DNA of 64,000 bases from NCBI RefSeq assembly GCF_027460265.1, contig NZ_JAPZBC010000001.1:868001-932000 (forward strand), written 5' to 3'. A program made the translations under genes and the position numbers. The notes beneath the pieces are model-generated. The model saw only the letters and a program-made list of their open reading frames with translations, ran no database searches and had not been told where the DNA came from. This document shows, piece after piece, positions 35,632-43,237 of this stretch (its first letter is position 1; every line of letters starts with the position of its first letter). Origin of the DNA: Streptomyces sp. WMMC940. Its GTDB lineage: Bacteria; Actinomycetota; Actinomycetes; Streptomycetales; Streptomycetaceae.

Positions 35632-36606
35632 GTGACGATCACCTCTCCCCACCTCGGCAGTTCGGAAGTGTGGACCGACGCCCGGCTGCTGTACGCGCTG
35701 GAGGAGGTTGTGGAGAAGGAGCTCAACCGCCACCTGAAGGTCGCCAAGGACTGGATGCCCCACGAGTACGTGCCGTGGTCGGACGGCCGGAACTTCCCCG
35801 GCGTCTTCGACGACGGCGAGGCCTGGGAGCCCGGCCAGTCCAAGGTCACGGACATCGGGAAGACCGCCCTGGTCGTCAACCTGCTGACCGAGGACAACCT
35901 GCCCAGCTACCACCATGAGATCGCGACGCTCTTCGGCCGCGACGGCGCGTGGGGCACCTGGGTGCACCGCTGGACCGCGGAGGAGGGCCGGCACGGCATC
36001 GTGATGCGCGACTACCTGCTGACCTCGCGCGCCGTCGACCCGGACAAGCTGGAGCAGTTCCGCATGGCGCACATGTCGGAGGGCTTCGAGTCCGACAACC
36101 GCCACTCCATGCTGCACTCGGTCGCGTACGTGGCCTTCCAGGAACTCGCCACCCGCATCTCGCACCGCAACACGGGCCACCAGTCGGGCGACCCCGTCTG
36201 CGACCGGATGCTGGCGCGCATCGCCACCGACGAGAACCTGCACATGGTCTTCTACCGCAACCTGCTCGGCGCGGCCTTCGAGATCGCACCGGACCTGACC
36301 ATGCAGGCCGTGCGGGACGTCGTGGTGAACTTCCGCATGCCCGGGCACGGGATACCGGGATTCGAGCGCGCGGCGGCGCAGATGGCGATCGGTGAGATCT
36401 ACAACCTGCGGATCCACCACGACGACGTGCTGCAGCCGGTGCTGCGCTTCCTGAAGGTGCTGGACATCGACGGACTCGGCCCCGAGGGCGTGAAGGCGCA
36501 GGAGGAACTGGGACTGTACATGGGCGGGCTGGACACCGAGGCCGCCAAGTTCGACGAGAAGCTCGCGGCCCGCAAGGCCCGGCTGGCGGTCCGCGCGAAG
36601 GGCTGA
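35632..36606 (+). CDS. Acyl-ACP desaturase (soluble di-iron)
   Basis: The enzyme inserts a cis double bond into acyl chains on ACP using a di-iron centre, oxygen and ferredoxin, and tunes membrane fluidity. The 324-residue protein has both iron-binding repeats: WTAEEGRHG and ATDENLHM, each supplying Glu and His, plus a Glu in the first helix (VEKELNRHL) and LTEDNLPSYHHE. GTG 35632 has AGGAG upstream. An elaborate operator covers its promoter, consistent with control by acyl-CoA level. A hairpin follows 15 bases after the stop. Confidence 0.93.
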   Translation: MTITSPHLGSSEVWTDARLLYALEEVVEKELNRHLKVAKDWMPHEYVPWSDGRNFPGVFDDGEAWEPGQSKVTDIGKTALVVNLLTEDNLPSYHHEIATLFGRDGAWGTWVHRWTAEEGRHGIVMRDYLLTSRAVDPDKLEQFRMAHMSEGFESDNRHSMLHSVAYVAFQELATRISHRNTGHQSGDPVCDRMLARIATDENLHMVFYRNLLGAAFEIAPDLTMQAVRDVVVNFRMPGHGIPGFERAAAQMAIGEIYNLRIHHDDVLQPVLRFLKVLDIDGLGPEGVKAQEELGLYMGGLDTEAAKFDEKLAARKARLAVRAKG

Positions 36607-36621
36607 GCCGGGCGGCGCCGC

Positions 36622-36639
36622 GCGCCCCGGGCGGGGCGC
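36622..36639 (+). terminator. Terminator of the desaturase gene
   Basis: GCGCCCC-GGGC-GGGGCGC forms a 7-bp stem with a 4-base loop right after the stop codon. Downstream (36740-36830) short GC-rich direct repeats of GCCGCGTTCAG and GGGACGGGCGTCG occur. Confidence 0.55.
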
Positions 36640-36836
36640 CGGCGCCCGCGACCTATCTCCGTCCGCCCCCGCCGCGTCCCGCGACGGGGGCGTTCGCGTC
36701 GCACGGGCCCGCCCGCACGGGCCGAGGGGTGGCCGTGGGATTCCGCCGCCGCGTTCAGGAGTCCCGCCGCCGCGTTCAGCAGGGACGGGCGTCGCGTTCA
36801 GCGGGGACGGGCGTCGGGCGGACGAGGGGCGCCCCG

Positions 36837-36842
36837 TAATCT
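36837..36842 (+). promoter_or_regulatory. -10 box for a probable leaderless chitosanase mRNA
   Basis: TAATCT stands seven bases before the GTG start, and there is no ribosome site. No good -35 box is seen. Confidence 0.35.
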
Positions 36843-36849
36843 GTGCGAC

Positions 36850-37809
36850 GTGAAGCCCGCGACCCGAATCATCCTCATGGCCGCCCCCGTGGCCGTCGCC
36901 GTATCCATGATCCTCGGCGTCGGCAGCGAGGACGAGATCCCGCTCGCCGACCGGCCGCGGGAGGCGCAGAAGACGACGGCCCCCGCACAGAACCCGCTCA
37001 AGTCGGGCACGGCGGCCGAGCGGCGGGCGCTGGAGGCCAGGATCGCGAAGATGCCCGCGGGGCTCGCGGCTCCCGCCAAGAAGGAGATCGCCGCGAGGCT
37101 GGTGTCCACCGCCGAGCACTCCACCCTGAACTGGCGCGGCCAGTACGACGCCATCGAGGACCTCGGCGACGGCAACGGCTACACCGCCGGCATCATCGGT
37201 TTCTGCTCCGGCACCAACGACATGCTGCAGCTGGTCGAGGCGTACACCGCCGAACACCCTGACAACGGACTGGCCCCCTACCTCCCCGCCCTCAGGGAGG
37301 TCGACGGCACCGACTCGCACGAGGGGCTGGACCCCGGCTTCGCCGACGCCTGGGCCGCGGAGGCCGGGAAGCCGGCCTTCCGCGCCGCGCAGGACGCCGC
37401 CCGCGACCGGATCTACTTCGACCCCGCCGTCCGGCTCGCCAAGATGGACGGCCTCGGCACGCTCGGCCAGTTCATCTACTACGACGCGATGCTGCTGCAC
37501 GGCCCGGGCCTCGAGCCCGACGGCTTCTACGGAATCCGCCAGGCGGCCATGAAGAAGGCCAGGACGGCCGCGGAGGGCGGCGCGGAGAAGAGGTACCTGA
37601 ACGCCTTCCTCGACGAGAGCCGATCGGCCACGCGGGCCCGGACCGGTCCCGGTGCGCGCGACACCTCGCGCATCGACACGGCGCAGCGGGTGTTCCTGCG
37701 CAACGGGAACATGGGGCTGGCCGCACCGCTGGAGTGGCGGATGTACGGGGAGCCGTTCCGCATCCCGGTCGCGCCCGACGTCACCAGTCGGCCACCCGGT
37801 AGTCCTTGA
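36850..37809 (+). CDS. Secreted chitosanase, glycoside hydrolase family 46
   Basis: GH46 enzymes cut chitosan by inversion. The 319-residue precursor has an N-terminal hydrophobic signal (RIILMAAPVAVAVSMILGV) and a complete catalytic domain. The general acid is E89 (STAEHSTLNWRGQYD) and the base D107 (IEDLGDGNGYT), the same 18-residue spacing as Glu22 and Asp40 of the Streptomyces N174 enzyme. Further matches are GIIGFCSGTNDML, RIYFDPAV and ALGQFIYYDA-like TLGQFIYYDAML. It may be translated from a leaderless mRNA. Its 3' end overlaps the convergent SDR gene by 29 bases. Confidence 0.92.
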   Translation: MKPATRIILMAAPVAVAVSMILGVGSEDEIPLADRPREAQKTTAPAQNPLKSGTAAERRALEARIAKMPAGLAAPAKKEIAARLVSTAEHSTLNWRGQYDAIEDLGDGNGYTAGIIGFCSGTNDMLQLVEAYTAEHPDNGLAPYLPALREVDGTDSHEGLDPGFADAWAAEAGKPAFRAAQDAARDRIYFDPAVRLAKMDGLGTLGQFIYYDAMLLHGPGLEPDGFYGIRQAAMKKARTAAEGGAEKRYLNAFLDESRSATRARTGPGARDTSRIDTAQRVFLRNGNMGLAAPLEWRMYGEPFRIPVAPDVTSRPPGSP

Positions 37810-39157
37810 GGAAGACCCCGGACACCGGCGCGCCCGCCTCGCCCCGCACGATCGGGTCGTACACGCGGGCCGCGCCGTCCACGATGTCGAGCGGTGTGCG
37901 GGTACCGGCAGCGGCGATCCGCGCCTTCCGCGGGGCCGGGTTCTCGTCGGTGATCCATCCCGTGTCCACGCTGCACATGTGCACGCCCTGCGCGGCGAGT
38001 TCGTGCGCACTCGTACGGGTCAGCATGTTGAGAGCCGCCTTCGCCATGTTGGTGTGGGGGTGGCCGCCGGTCTTGTTGCGCACGGCGAACCGCCCCTCCA
38101 CGGCGGACACGTTGACGACGTAGCGGCGCGGACGCGGCGAGGCGAGCAGCAGCGGCAGCAGCCGGTCGCACAGCAGCGCCGGGGCGACGGCGTTGACGAG
38201 CTGCACCTCGAGGAGTTCGGCCGGGTCGAGCTCGCCGATGCGCGCGGACCAGGAGTTGGCGGCCGAGAGGTCGGGCAGCAGCCCGGCCTCGTCTGCGCCG
38301 GCGAGCACGAGGTCGAGCGAGGCGGACCGGCCGGCGGTGACGACCTCCGGCGCGTACCCGGGAGCGGTCAGCACTCCCGCCGGACGCTCCCCGCCCTCAC
38401 CGGACGCGAGCAGCGCGTACGACTCCGGCGGCCGGCGTATCGTCTGTGCGGCGTTGTTGACGAGTATGTCGAGCGGCTCGCCGTCGGCCCGCAGCCGGTC
38501 GCACAGTCCGAGGACCTGGCGCGGGTCGCGCAGGTCGATCGCGACGACGGTGAGCCGGTCGATCCACTCCCCGCTGCCCGGCACGGCGTGGAAGCGGCGT
38601 ACGGCGTCGTGCGGGAAGCGACTGGTGACCAGCACCTGCGCGCCGTCCCGCAGCATCATCAGAGCCAGTTGGAAGCCGATCTTCACCCGGCCGCCGGTGA
38701 GCAGGACCCGCCGGCCGGACAGGTCGGTGCGCAGCGACCGCCGCCCGGCGTTGTCGCTCGCGCAGGCGGGGCAGAGCCGGTGGTAGAAGGCGTCGGCCTG
38801 TCGGTACGGCGACTTGCAGACATAGCAGTGACGAGGCTTCAGGTACGTGCCCACCGTGCCGTGGCGCGACTCCAGCGCGGCATCCTCCCGCCGGTCGGGG
38901 GCACCGGTCGCGGTGGCGGCGGTGAGCAGGGCATCGGCATCGGAACGTGCCTTCCGGCGGGCCTTGCGGCGCTTGTTGCGGCTCTCCCGGGCGAAGGAGG
39001 CGGCGATCTCCTCGCCGCGCATCCGCACCGGATCCTCCAGCGGAAGGCCGCGCAGCCGTTCCACCAGGCGGCCGAGAGAGGCCAGTTCCTCGTCCGTGAC
39101 CATGCCGTCCGACGCGGCCGGGGTCGTGCTCGGCGTCGTCGCGTACATCTGCTCCAT
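37781..39157 (-). CDS. Atypical SDR oxidoreductase with N-terminal zinc-ribbon-like motif
   Basis: The 458-residue protein joins a charged N-terminal region (ARESRNKRRKARRKARSD), a four-Cys motif (CYVC-x17-CPAC) and an SDR Rossmann domain (LLTGGRVKIGFQLALMMLRDGAQVLVTSRFP, then VNNAAQ). The usual catalytic Tyr-x3-Lys is replaced by TNMAK, while the Ser (NVSAVEG) and Lys remain. This HPHTNMAKAAL pattern seems to recur in a distinct SDR subgroup. Activity as a classical dehydrogenase is therefore doubtful. ATG 39157 lacks a ribosome site but follows TACGAT by nine bases, so the mRNA may be leaderless. It overlaps the chitosanase 3' end. Confidence 0.82.
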   Translation of the reverse strand: MEQMYATTPSTTPAASDGMVTDEELASLGRLVERLRGLPLEDPVRMRGEEIAASFARESRNKRRKARRKARSDADALLTAATATGAPDRREDAALESRHGTVGTYLKPRHCYVCKSPYRQADAFYHRLCPACASDNAGRRSLRTDLSGRRVLLTGGRVKIGFQLALMMLRDGAQVLVTSRFPHDAVRRFHAVPGSGEWIDRLTVVAIDLRDPRQVLGLCDRLRADGEPLDILVNNAAQTIRRPPESYALLASGEGGERPAGVLTAPGYAPEVVTAGRSASLDLVLAGADEAGLLPDLSAANSWSARIGELDPAELLEVQLVNAVAPALLCDRLLPLLLASPRPRRYVVNVSAVEGRFAVRNKTGGHPHTNMAKAALNMLTRTSAHELAAQGVHMCSVDTGWITDENPAPRKARIAAAGTRTPLDIVDGAARVYDPIVRGEAGAPVSGVFLKDYRVADW

Positions 39158-39341
39158 GCGCAGGTGATCGTAGCCAGCGCCGGTCGGCGTCGGCATCCTG
39201 GTTTTCGCTCACCCGGGAGGCCACCGGGCCCCGCCGACGCCGTGGGCCGAGCCGCGAAGGCGGTCCGTCAGGGTCCGCCGCGCACGGCCCCGGCGTTGCG
39301 GACGGCCTCGCCCGCCGCGCAGGACCCGGCCGCCGCGGCCG

Positions 39342-39608
39342 CTACCCGTGGCGCCGGATCCCGGAGCGCCGCAGCCTGCCTCGCTCCTTCTCCGAGAGGC
39401 CGCCCCAGACGCCGAAGCGCTCGTCGTTGGCGAGTGCGTACTCCAGGCACGCCACACGGCCCTCGCAGGCGCCGCACAGCTGCTTCGCCTCGCGGGTGGA
39501 CGAGCCGGGGGCCGGAAAGAAGAACTCGGGGCCGACCTGGGCGCAGAGGGCGGTCTCCTGCCAGGGGAAGGCCTGTTCGGGGGCGGGAGGAGTGCTGTTC
39601 ATGGGCAT
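39342..39608 (-). CDS. WhiB-family (Wbl) iron-sulfur regulator
   Basis: Wbl proteins carry a [4Fe-4S] cluster and act with the housekeeping sigma factor in development, redox and drug responses. The 88-residue protein has all four cysteines (ALCAQ, then LCGACEGRVAC, the C-x2-C-x5-C pattern), the turn GVWGGLSEKER and a basic C-terminus (RGRLRRSGIRRHG). ATG 39608 is chosen; ATG 39602 is equally possible and neither has a strong ribosome site. TTGAGC and TTATCA, 17 bases apart on the minus strand near 39630-39660, may be the promoter. It lacks the AT-hook of WblC, so it is not that activator. Confidence 0.93.
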   Translation of the reverse strand: MPMNSTPPAPEQAFPWQETALCAQVGPEFFFPAPGSSTREAKQLCGACEGRVACLEYALANDERFGVWGGLSEKERGRLRRSGIRRHG

Positions 39609-39754
39609 GGAAGACAGGCTGCCCCGTGGTGATAAACGGCATGTCAATGAACGCTCAACGTCCTCGCTTCGGCCGGCCCCGGCCCCGTGGGGGGTGTGAC
39701 GGAGGTGAGCATGCCGGGCGGATGGGCACGCCGCCCGGTCCGTGGACGGCGCGT

Positions 39755-40567
39755 TCACGCGGCGTTCGCCGCGCCCGCGCTCTTCACCGCGGTCTCGATC
39801 ACCGCGAAGCGGGCTCCGTACGGATCCGCGACTTTCGCGATGCGGCCGACGTCCTCGAGGTCGATCGGCGGGGTGCGGACCGTACCTCCGAGGTCCTCCG
39901 CCTTCGCCGCTGTCGCGTCGGTGTCGGTGACCTCGAAGTACGGCAGCCAGTACGGTCCGTCCGCCGCCTCCACCGGGTCGGTCTCCAGCGGGACGAGGCC
40001 GGCGAACATCGCGTCCTCCCCCGCGCCGGCCGGGTTCACGGTGAGGTATGTGTCGCCACCGGGGACGGGCACGGCGAACTCGTCCCAGCCGAAGACGGAA
40101 CGGTAGAACGCCAGGGCCGAGCCCGGGTCCGGGGTGCAGAGCTCGGCCCAGCACAGCGAGCCGGTCTCGTTCACGACGCCGAGCCCCTCGTTGGTGCCCG
40201 GCTGCCAGGTGGCGAAGCCCACTCCCGCCGGGTCGGTGAAGTGGGCCGTGCGGCCGAGGTCCCACACGTCCGCCGGTTCGCGGGTGACGGTGCCGCCGCC
40301 GTCCGCCACCCGTTCGGCGGTGTCGTCGGCGCTCGGCGACTGGAAGTAGAGGGTCCAGCCGGGCGCGCCCCGCTCCGGCGGCACGGTCATGACGCCCGCC
40401 GTGGTCCTCCCGTCGAGTTCGAACAGGCCGTAGCCGCCGGCCTCGGGACCCGGGGAACGGAACGTCCAGCCGAACAGGTCGCAGTAGAACGACGCCGCGC
40501 CCCCGAGGTCAGGGCTGCCGAGGTCGAGCCAGTTCGGGGAGCCGGTGAGATAGCGGGTGGTGAGCAT
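39755..40567 (-). CDS. Double VOC (glyoxalase-fold) protein
   Basis: The 270-residue protein contains two VOC domains. The first begins NWLDLGSPDLGGAASFYCDLFGWTF and the second CWAELCTPDPGSALAFYRSVFGWDEF; each ends with AHFTDPAGVGFATW or AKVADPYGARFAVIE. Acidic and His positions for a metal are only partly kept, so it may bind a ligand (as bleomycin-type or hydroxylase-like homologues do) rather than catalyse. AAGGAG stands eight bases before ATG 40567. Confidence 0.9.
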   Translation of the reverse strand: MLTTRYLTGSPNWLDLGSPDLGGAASFYCDLFGWTFRSPGPEAGGYGLFELDGRTTAGVMTVPPERGAPGWTLYFQSPSADDTAERVADGGGTVTREPADVWDLGRTAHFTDPAGVGFATWQPGTNEGLGVVNETGSLCWAELCTPDPGSALAFYRSVFGWDEFAVPVPGGDTYLTVNPAGAGEDAMFAGLVPLETDPVEAADGPYWLPYFEVTDTDATAAKAEDLGGTVRTPPIDLEDVGRIAKVADPYGARFAVIETAVKSAGAANAA

Positions 40568-41006
40568 GGGCGTCGCTCCTTCGTAGGGGACCGGCGGACC
40601 CGCCGCGGAACGTCCCGCGGCCTTCCCGGGCCGCGGCGTCGGGACCCGTCGTCGTGCCTCGTCCCTCGTGACCGTGCGACCGACCCCACCGAGTGTGCGC
40701 CCGCTCCCGATCCCCCGCACCCGGGGCGGCCACCGGGCCACCGCCCGTTCCGGGAGCAGCACCCCTTCCGTGGCAGCGCCCGGTAGCCGTCCGGGACGTG
40801 CGCGGACGCGGAGACGCAGTGGACGCCGCCGTGCGATCTGCCGGGATCGGCGAGACACTGCCGCGCCGCGAGGGAGAGGAGCGCTCGGGCGTTCTGTCCC
40901 GGAGTCGTCCCTGCGGCGTCGCCCTCCGTCCCGTGCGATCACTCGTGCCGGTGGTCCCGCCGTGTGGCCGCCGCGCAGCGGCAGTGCGCTGCGGCAGGGT
41001 GGACGG
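40568..41006. other. Gene-free divergent interval
   Basis: The interval contains the perfect inverted repeat CCGCGGCC-TTCCCG-GGCCGCGG (40615-40636), 48 bases upstream of the VOC gene, and otherwise no gene. It separates two divergent genes and should hold both promoters, but none is clear. Confidence 0.45.
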
Positions 41007-41519
41007 ATGCACCCGCGCATCAGGCCCCTCACCCTCGCCGTACTCCTCGCCGCGACCGCCTGCGTCTCCGTGCCCGGGACGCCGCCGCCCCCGGCGCCCG
41101 GCCCCGCGCCGGCCGGAGCCCCCTCGCCCGCGTCCCTGTCCCCGGAACGCCCGGCCGAGCAGGCGCCGGCCCATGCCGAACTCGCCTCCACCGGACCGGA
41201 GAAGCCGCCGCGGCCCCGGCCCGCGGACGGCCGGGCCGGGGGCGACGGAAGGCGGGACGAGGCACGCGAGCCGGGCGGGGCGGACGCGCCGCGGGGGCGG
41301 GAGCGTCGTGCGGCGGTACCGGAGAAGCCGGCGCACGGCCGGCAGGGCGGCAAGGCCCGCGCGGAGGAGGCCCGTTCGCCGCACAAGCACAGGATGCACA
41401 CGGGCGTACGACCGCCCCGGGTGCGGACGCACTACGACATGGGCGACCTGTGCCGTGCCTCGGACGGCGTGGCGGACCAGTCCCTCGTGGCCATGTGCCG
41501 AGCGAGCTACGGCCGCTGA
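41007..41519 (+). CDS. Small Pro/Ala-rich lipoprotein
   Basis: The 170-residue precursor has a short signal (RPLTLAVLLAATAC) with Cys19 in a lipobox-like context, although position -3 is Ala rather than Leu. A disordered Pro/Ala/Glu/Arg region follows, and then a small C-terminal domain (HYDMGDLCRASDGVADQSLVAMCRASYGR) with two cysteines. That terminal pattern looks conserved in structure, but I cannot name it. GGTGG precedes the ATG weakly. Confidence 0.6.
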   Translation: MHPRIRPLTLAVLLAATACVSVPGTPPPPAPGPAPAGAPSPASLSPERPAEQAPAHAELASTGPEKPPRPRPADGRAGGDGRRDEAREPGGADAPRGRERRAAVPEKPAHGRQGGKARAEEARSPHKHRMHTGVRPPRVRTHYDMGDLCRASDGVADQSLVAMCRASYGR

Positions 41520-42010
41520 GCGATCCGCGATGGGTGCCGGGCAGCCGGACGGAAGGCTCCTCGCCGCCCGCCAGAGCCCGTGGCCGGGCCCGTCAGGGCC
41601 CGCCGACCCCGGTGAGTGCGCGGCACCCGCGCGACCCGCCGGCCGCGCGGGTCCGCGACACCCGCGCGGGAGCCTCGTCCGCATTCCCCGCGCGGGCCGA
41701 CCTCGGGGCCCGCCGTCGTTCCTGACGTCCGCCCCGCCCTCCGTACGACGCCGTTGCTTACGAACCCGTTCCGCTCCGAGCCCGTTCCTGCGAACCCGTG
41801 CCGTGCGTAGCCGGTTGCCGGCCAACACGTACCACTCCGAGTCCGCTCGGCTGGAAGCCCGGTCCCGCTTCGCTGCGTTCGCGTGCCCTCACTCCCCCTG
41901 CGCACGAACCCCGCCTCCGCACAAGGACGTTGCGGGACCGTACGGTGGACCGGTCCATGGCGCCGCGGACTTACCGGACCGGCGGACGCACAGCCGGCGC
42001 ACTCGGGCGT
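41520..42010. other. Non-coding interval with degenerate repeats
   Basis: The interval holds a hairpin (41625-41652) and, at 41757-41815, about four degenerate 14-17 base repeats related to CGAACCCGTTCCG. No gene is supported. Confidence 0.5.
41625..41652 (+). terminator. Hairpin after the lipoprotein gene
   Basis: ACCCGCGCG (41625-41633) and CGCGCGGGT (41644-41652) pair perfectly around a ten-base loop. Confidence 0.55.
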
Positions 42011-43057
42011 TCAGTGCGCGTGCTCCACCGACGCGCCCGACGTGCCCCAATCGGAAGCACCTTTCGCCCCGTTCCTCCCGCCTGGTGACGCCGGGGCCGC
42101 CGGGTGGTGCGGATCGTGCCCGGGGATCGTGCCGTCCGGCTTGGCCACCAGGAACAGTCCCGCCATCCCCATGTCCGAGTGGCTCTGCACATGGCAGTGG
42201 TACATCCACGCGCCCGCGCCCACGCCCTCACCCGCGATGATCTGGAAGCCGAAGGAGTCCGCGGGTCCGGTGATCTTGTTGTCGACGATCCGGGACGGGT
42301 CGTCGGGTCCGGTCAGCAGACCGGTCCTGTTGTCCGCCCAGCGATGTCCGTGCATATGGAAGGTGTGGTAGTACTCGCCGTGCGTGATCATCACGATCTC
42401 CACCCGGTCGCCCACGGTCGCCCGGAAGTCCGGACTCTGGTGTCCCGGCCTGTTGTTGATCGTCATGTCGTTGAAGACGATCGTGAACTGCTTGTCCGGC
42501 AGCAGGTCGCCCTTCCTGCGCACCACGACCGGCCCGTAAAGCCCCTTGCGGATACCGCCGGTGCCGTGGTCCGTGCCCACCACATGGTCGTGGTAGTGCC
42601 AGTACCCCGCGCTGCCCGCTCGCCAGGTGCCGTCCTTGCGTCTGCCCGGGGCGTGGGTGCGCCAGGTGTAGGTGCGGGTGGCACCCGGTTCGACGTGGCT
42701 CCTGCTCGCCCGGGTGCCGTCGCTGGCGATGTCGTAGTCCACGCCGTGGACATGGAGGCCGGCCGGCACGTCCATGGTGTTCTCGAACTCGATGTGCAGG
42801 GTGTCCCCCTCGACGAGCTCGATCATCGGGCCGGGGACGGTCGCCCCGCCCTTCTCCAGGCCGTACCCCATCCGACCGTCCGCCAGTTTCTCGGCATACA
42901 GCTTGAGATGGCGTACCTGGCCGCCGGCCGGGGCGGTCCTCGGTGCTCCTTCCGCGGAGGTCGCGGCGGGAGCCGCGGCAATGGACAACGATGTCACACC
43001 GGTTGCCGCGACCGCGCCACCCGCCAGCAGGCGCCGGTTGAAGCTCCGTCGGTCCAT
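42011..43057 (-). CDS. Tat-exported two-domain multicopper oxidase (small laccase)
   Basis: Small laccases are trimers of two-cupredoxin subunits that oxidise phenols and lignin-like compounds, reducing oxygen to water. The 348-residue precursor has a twin-arginine signal ([15 protein letters not shown]). The copper motifs are complete: HVHG and YWHYHDH in the first domain, then [10 protein letters not shown] and [13 protein letters not shown] in the second, supplying one type 1 and the trinuclear site. The Tat route fits folding with copper before export. ATG 43057 follows GGGGAG. It diverges from the ThuA/PQQ operon over 180 bases. Confidence 0.95.
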   Translation of the reverse strand: MDRRSFNRRLLAGGAVAATGVTSLSIAAAPAATSAEGAPRTAPAGGQVRHLKLYAEKLADGRMGYGLEKGGATVPGPMIELVEGDTLHIEFENTMDVPAGLHVHGVDYDIASDGTRASRSHVEPGATRTYTWRTHAPGRRKDGTWRAGSAGYWHYHDHVVGTDHGTGGIRKGLYGPVVVRRKGDLLPDKQFTIVFNDMTINNRPGHQSPDFRATVGDRVEIVMITHGEYYHTFHMHGHRWADNRTGLLTGPDDPSRIVDNKITGPADSFGFQIIAGEGVGAGAWMYHCHVQSHSDMGMAGLFLVAKPDGTIPGHDPHHPAAPASPGGRNGAKGASDWGTSGASVEHAH

Positions 43058-43169
43058 GTGAACTCCCCAGTGCCGTAAGGAAAATCGGGTCGGGCCGGGC
43101 ACACGGTAGTCGGCTGATCCTCGTTTCTCCACACCAAGGACAAAGTTCGTCGGATCGTGGCCGTGCCTA

Positions 43170-43198
43170 TTGGCGGCACACCGAAAGAGGTCTACTTT
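43170..43198 (+). promoter_or_regulatory. Promoter of the ThuA/PQQ operon
   Basis: TTGGCG (43170-43175) and TACTTT (43193-43198) are 17 bases apart, about 40 bases before the start codon. The -10 box lies within the inverted repeat GAAAG-N7-CTTTC (43183-43199). Confidence 0.55.
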
Positions 43199-43237
43199 CA
43201 CGGCTGTTGCTGTGACCAATGAGGGGTGGGTGACCAC

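Noticed and set aside
39342..39608. The WhiB gene as wblC/whiB7 controlling the ABC-F gene
   Set aside because: It lacks the C-terminal AT-hook typical of that activator, so local control is not supported.
37652..40786. A 1044-codon open frame on the plus strand
   Set aside because: It runs antisense through the SDR, WhiB and VOC genes, whose family motifs are clear on the other strand.
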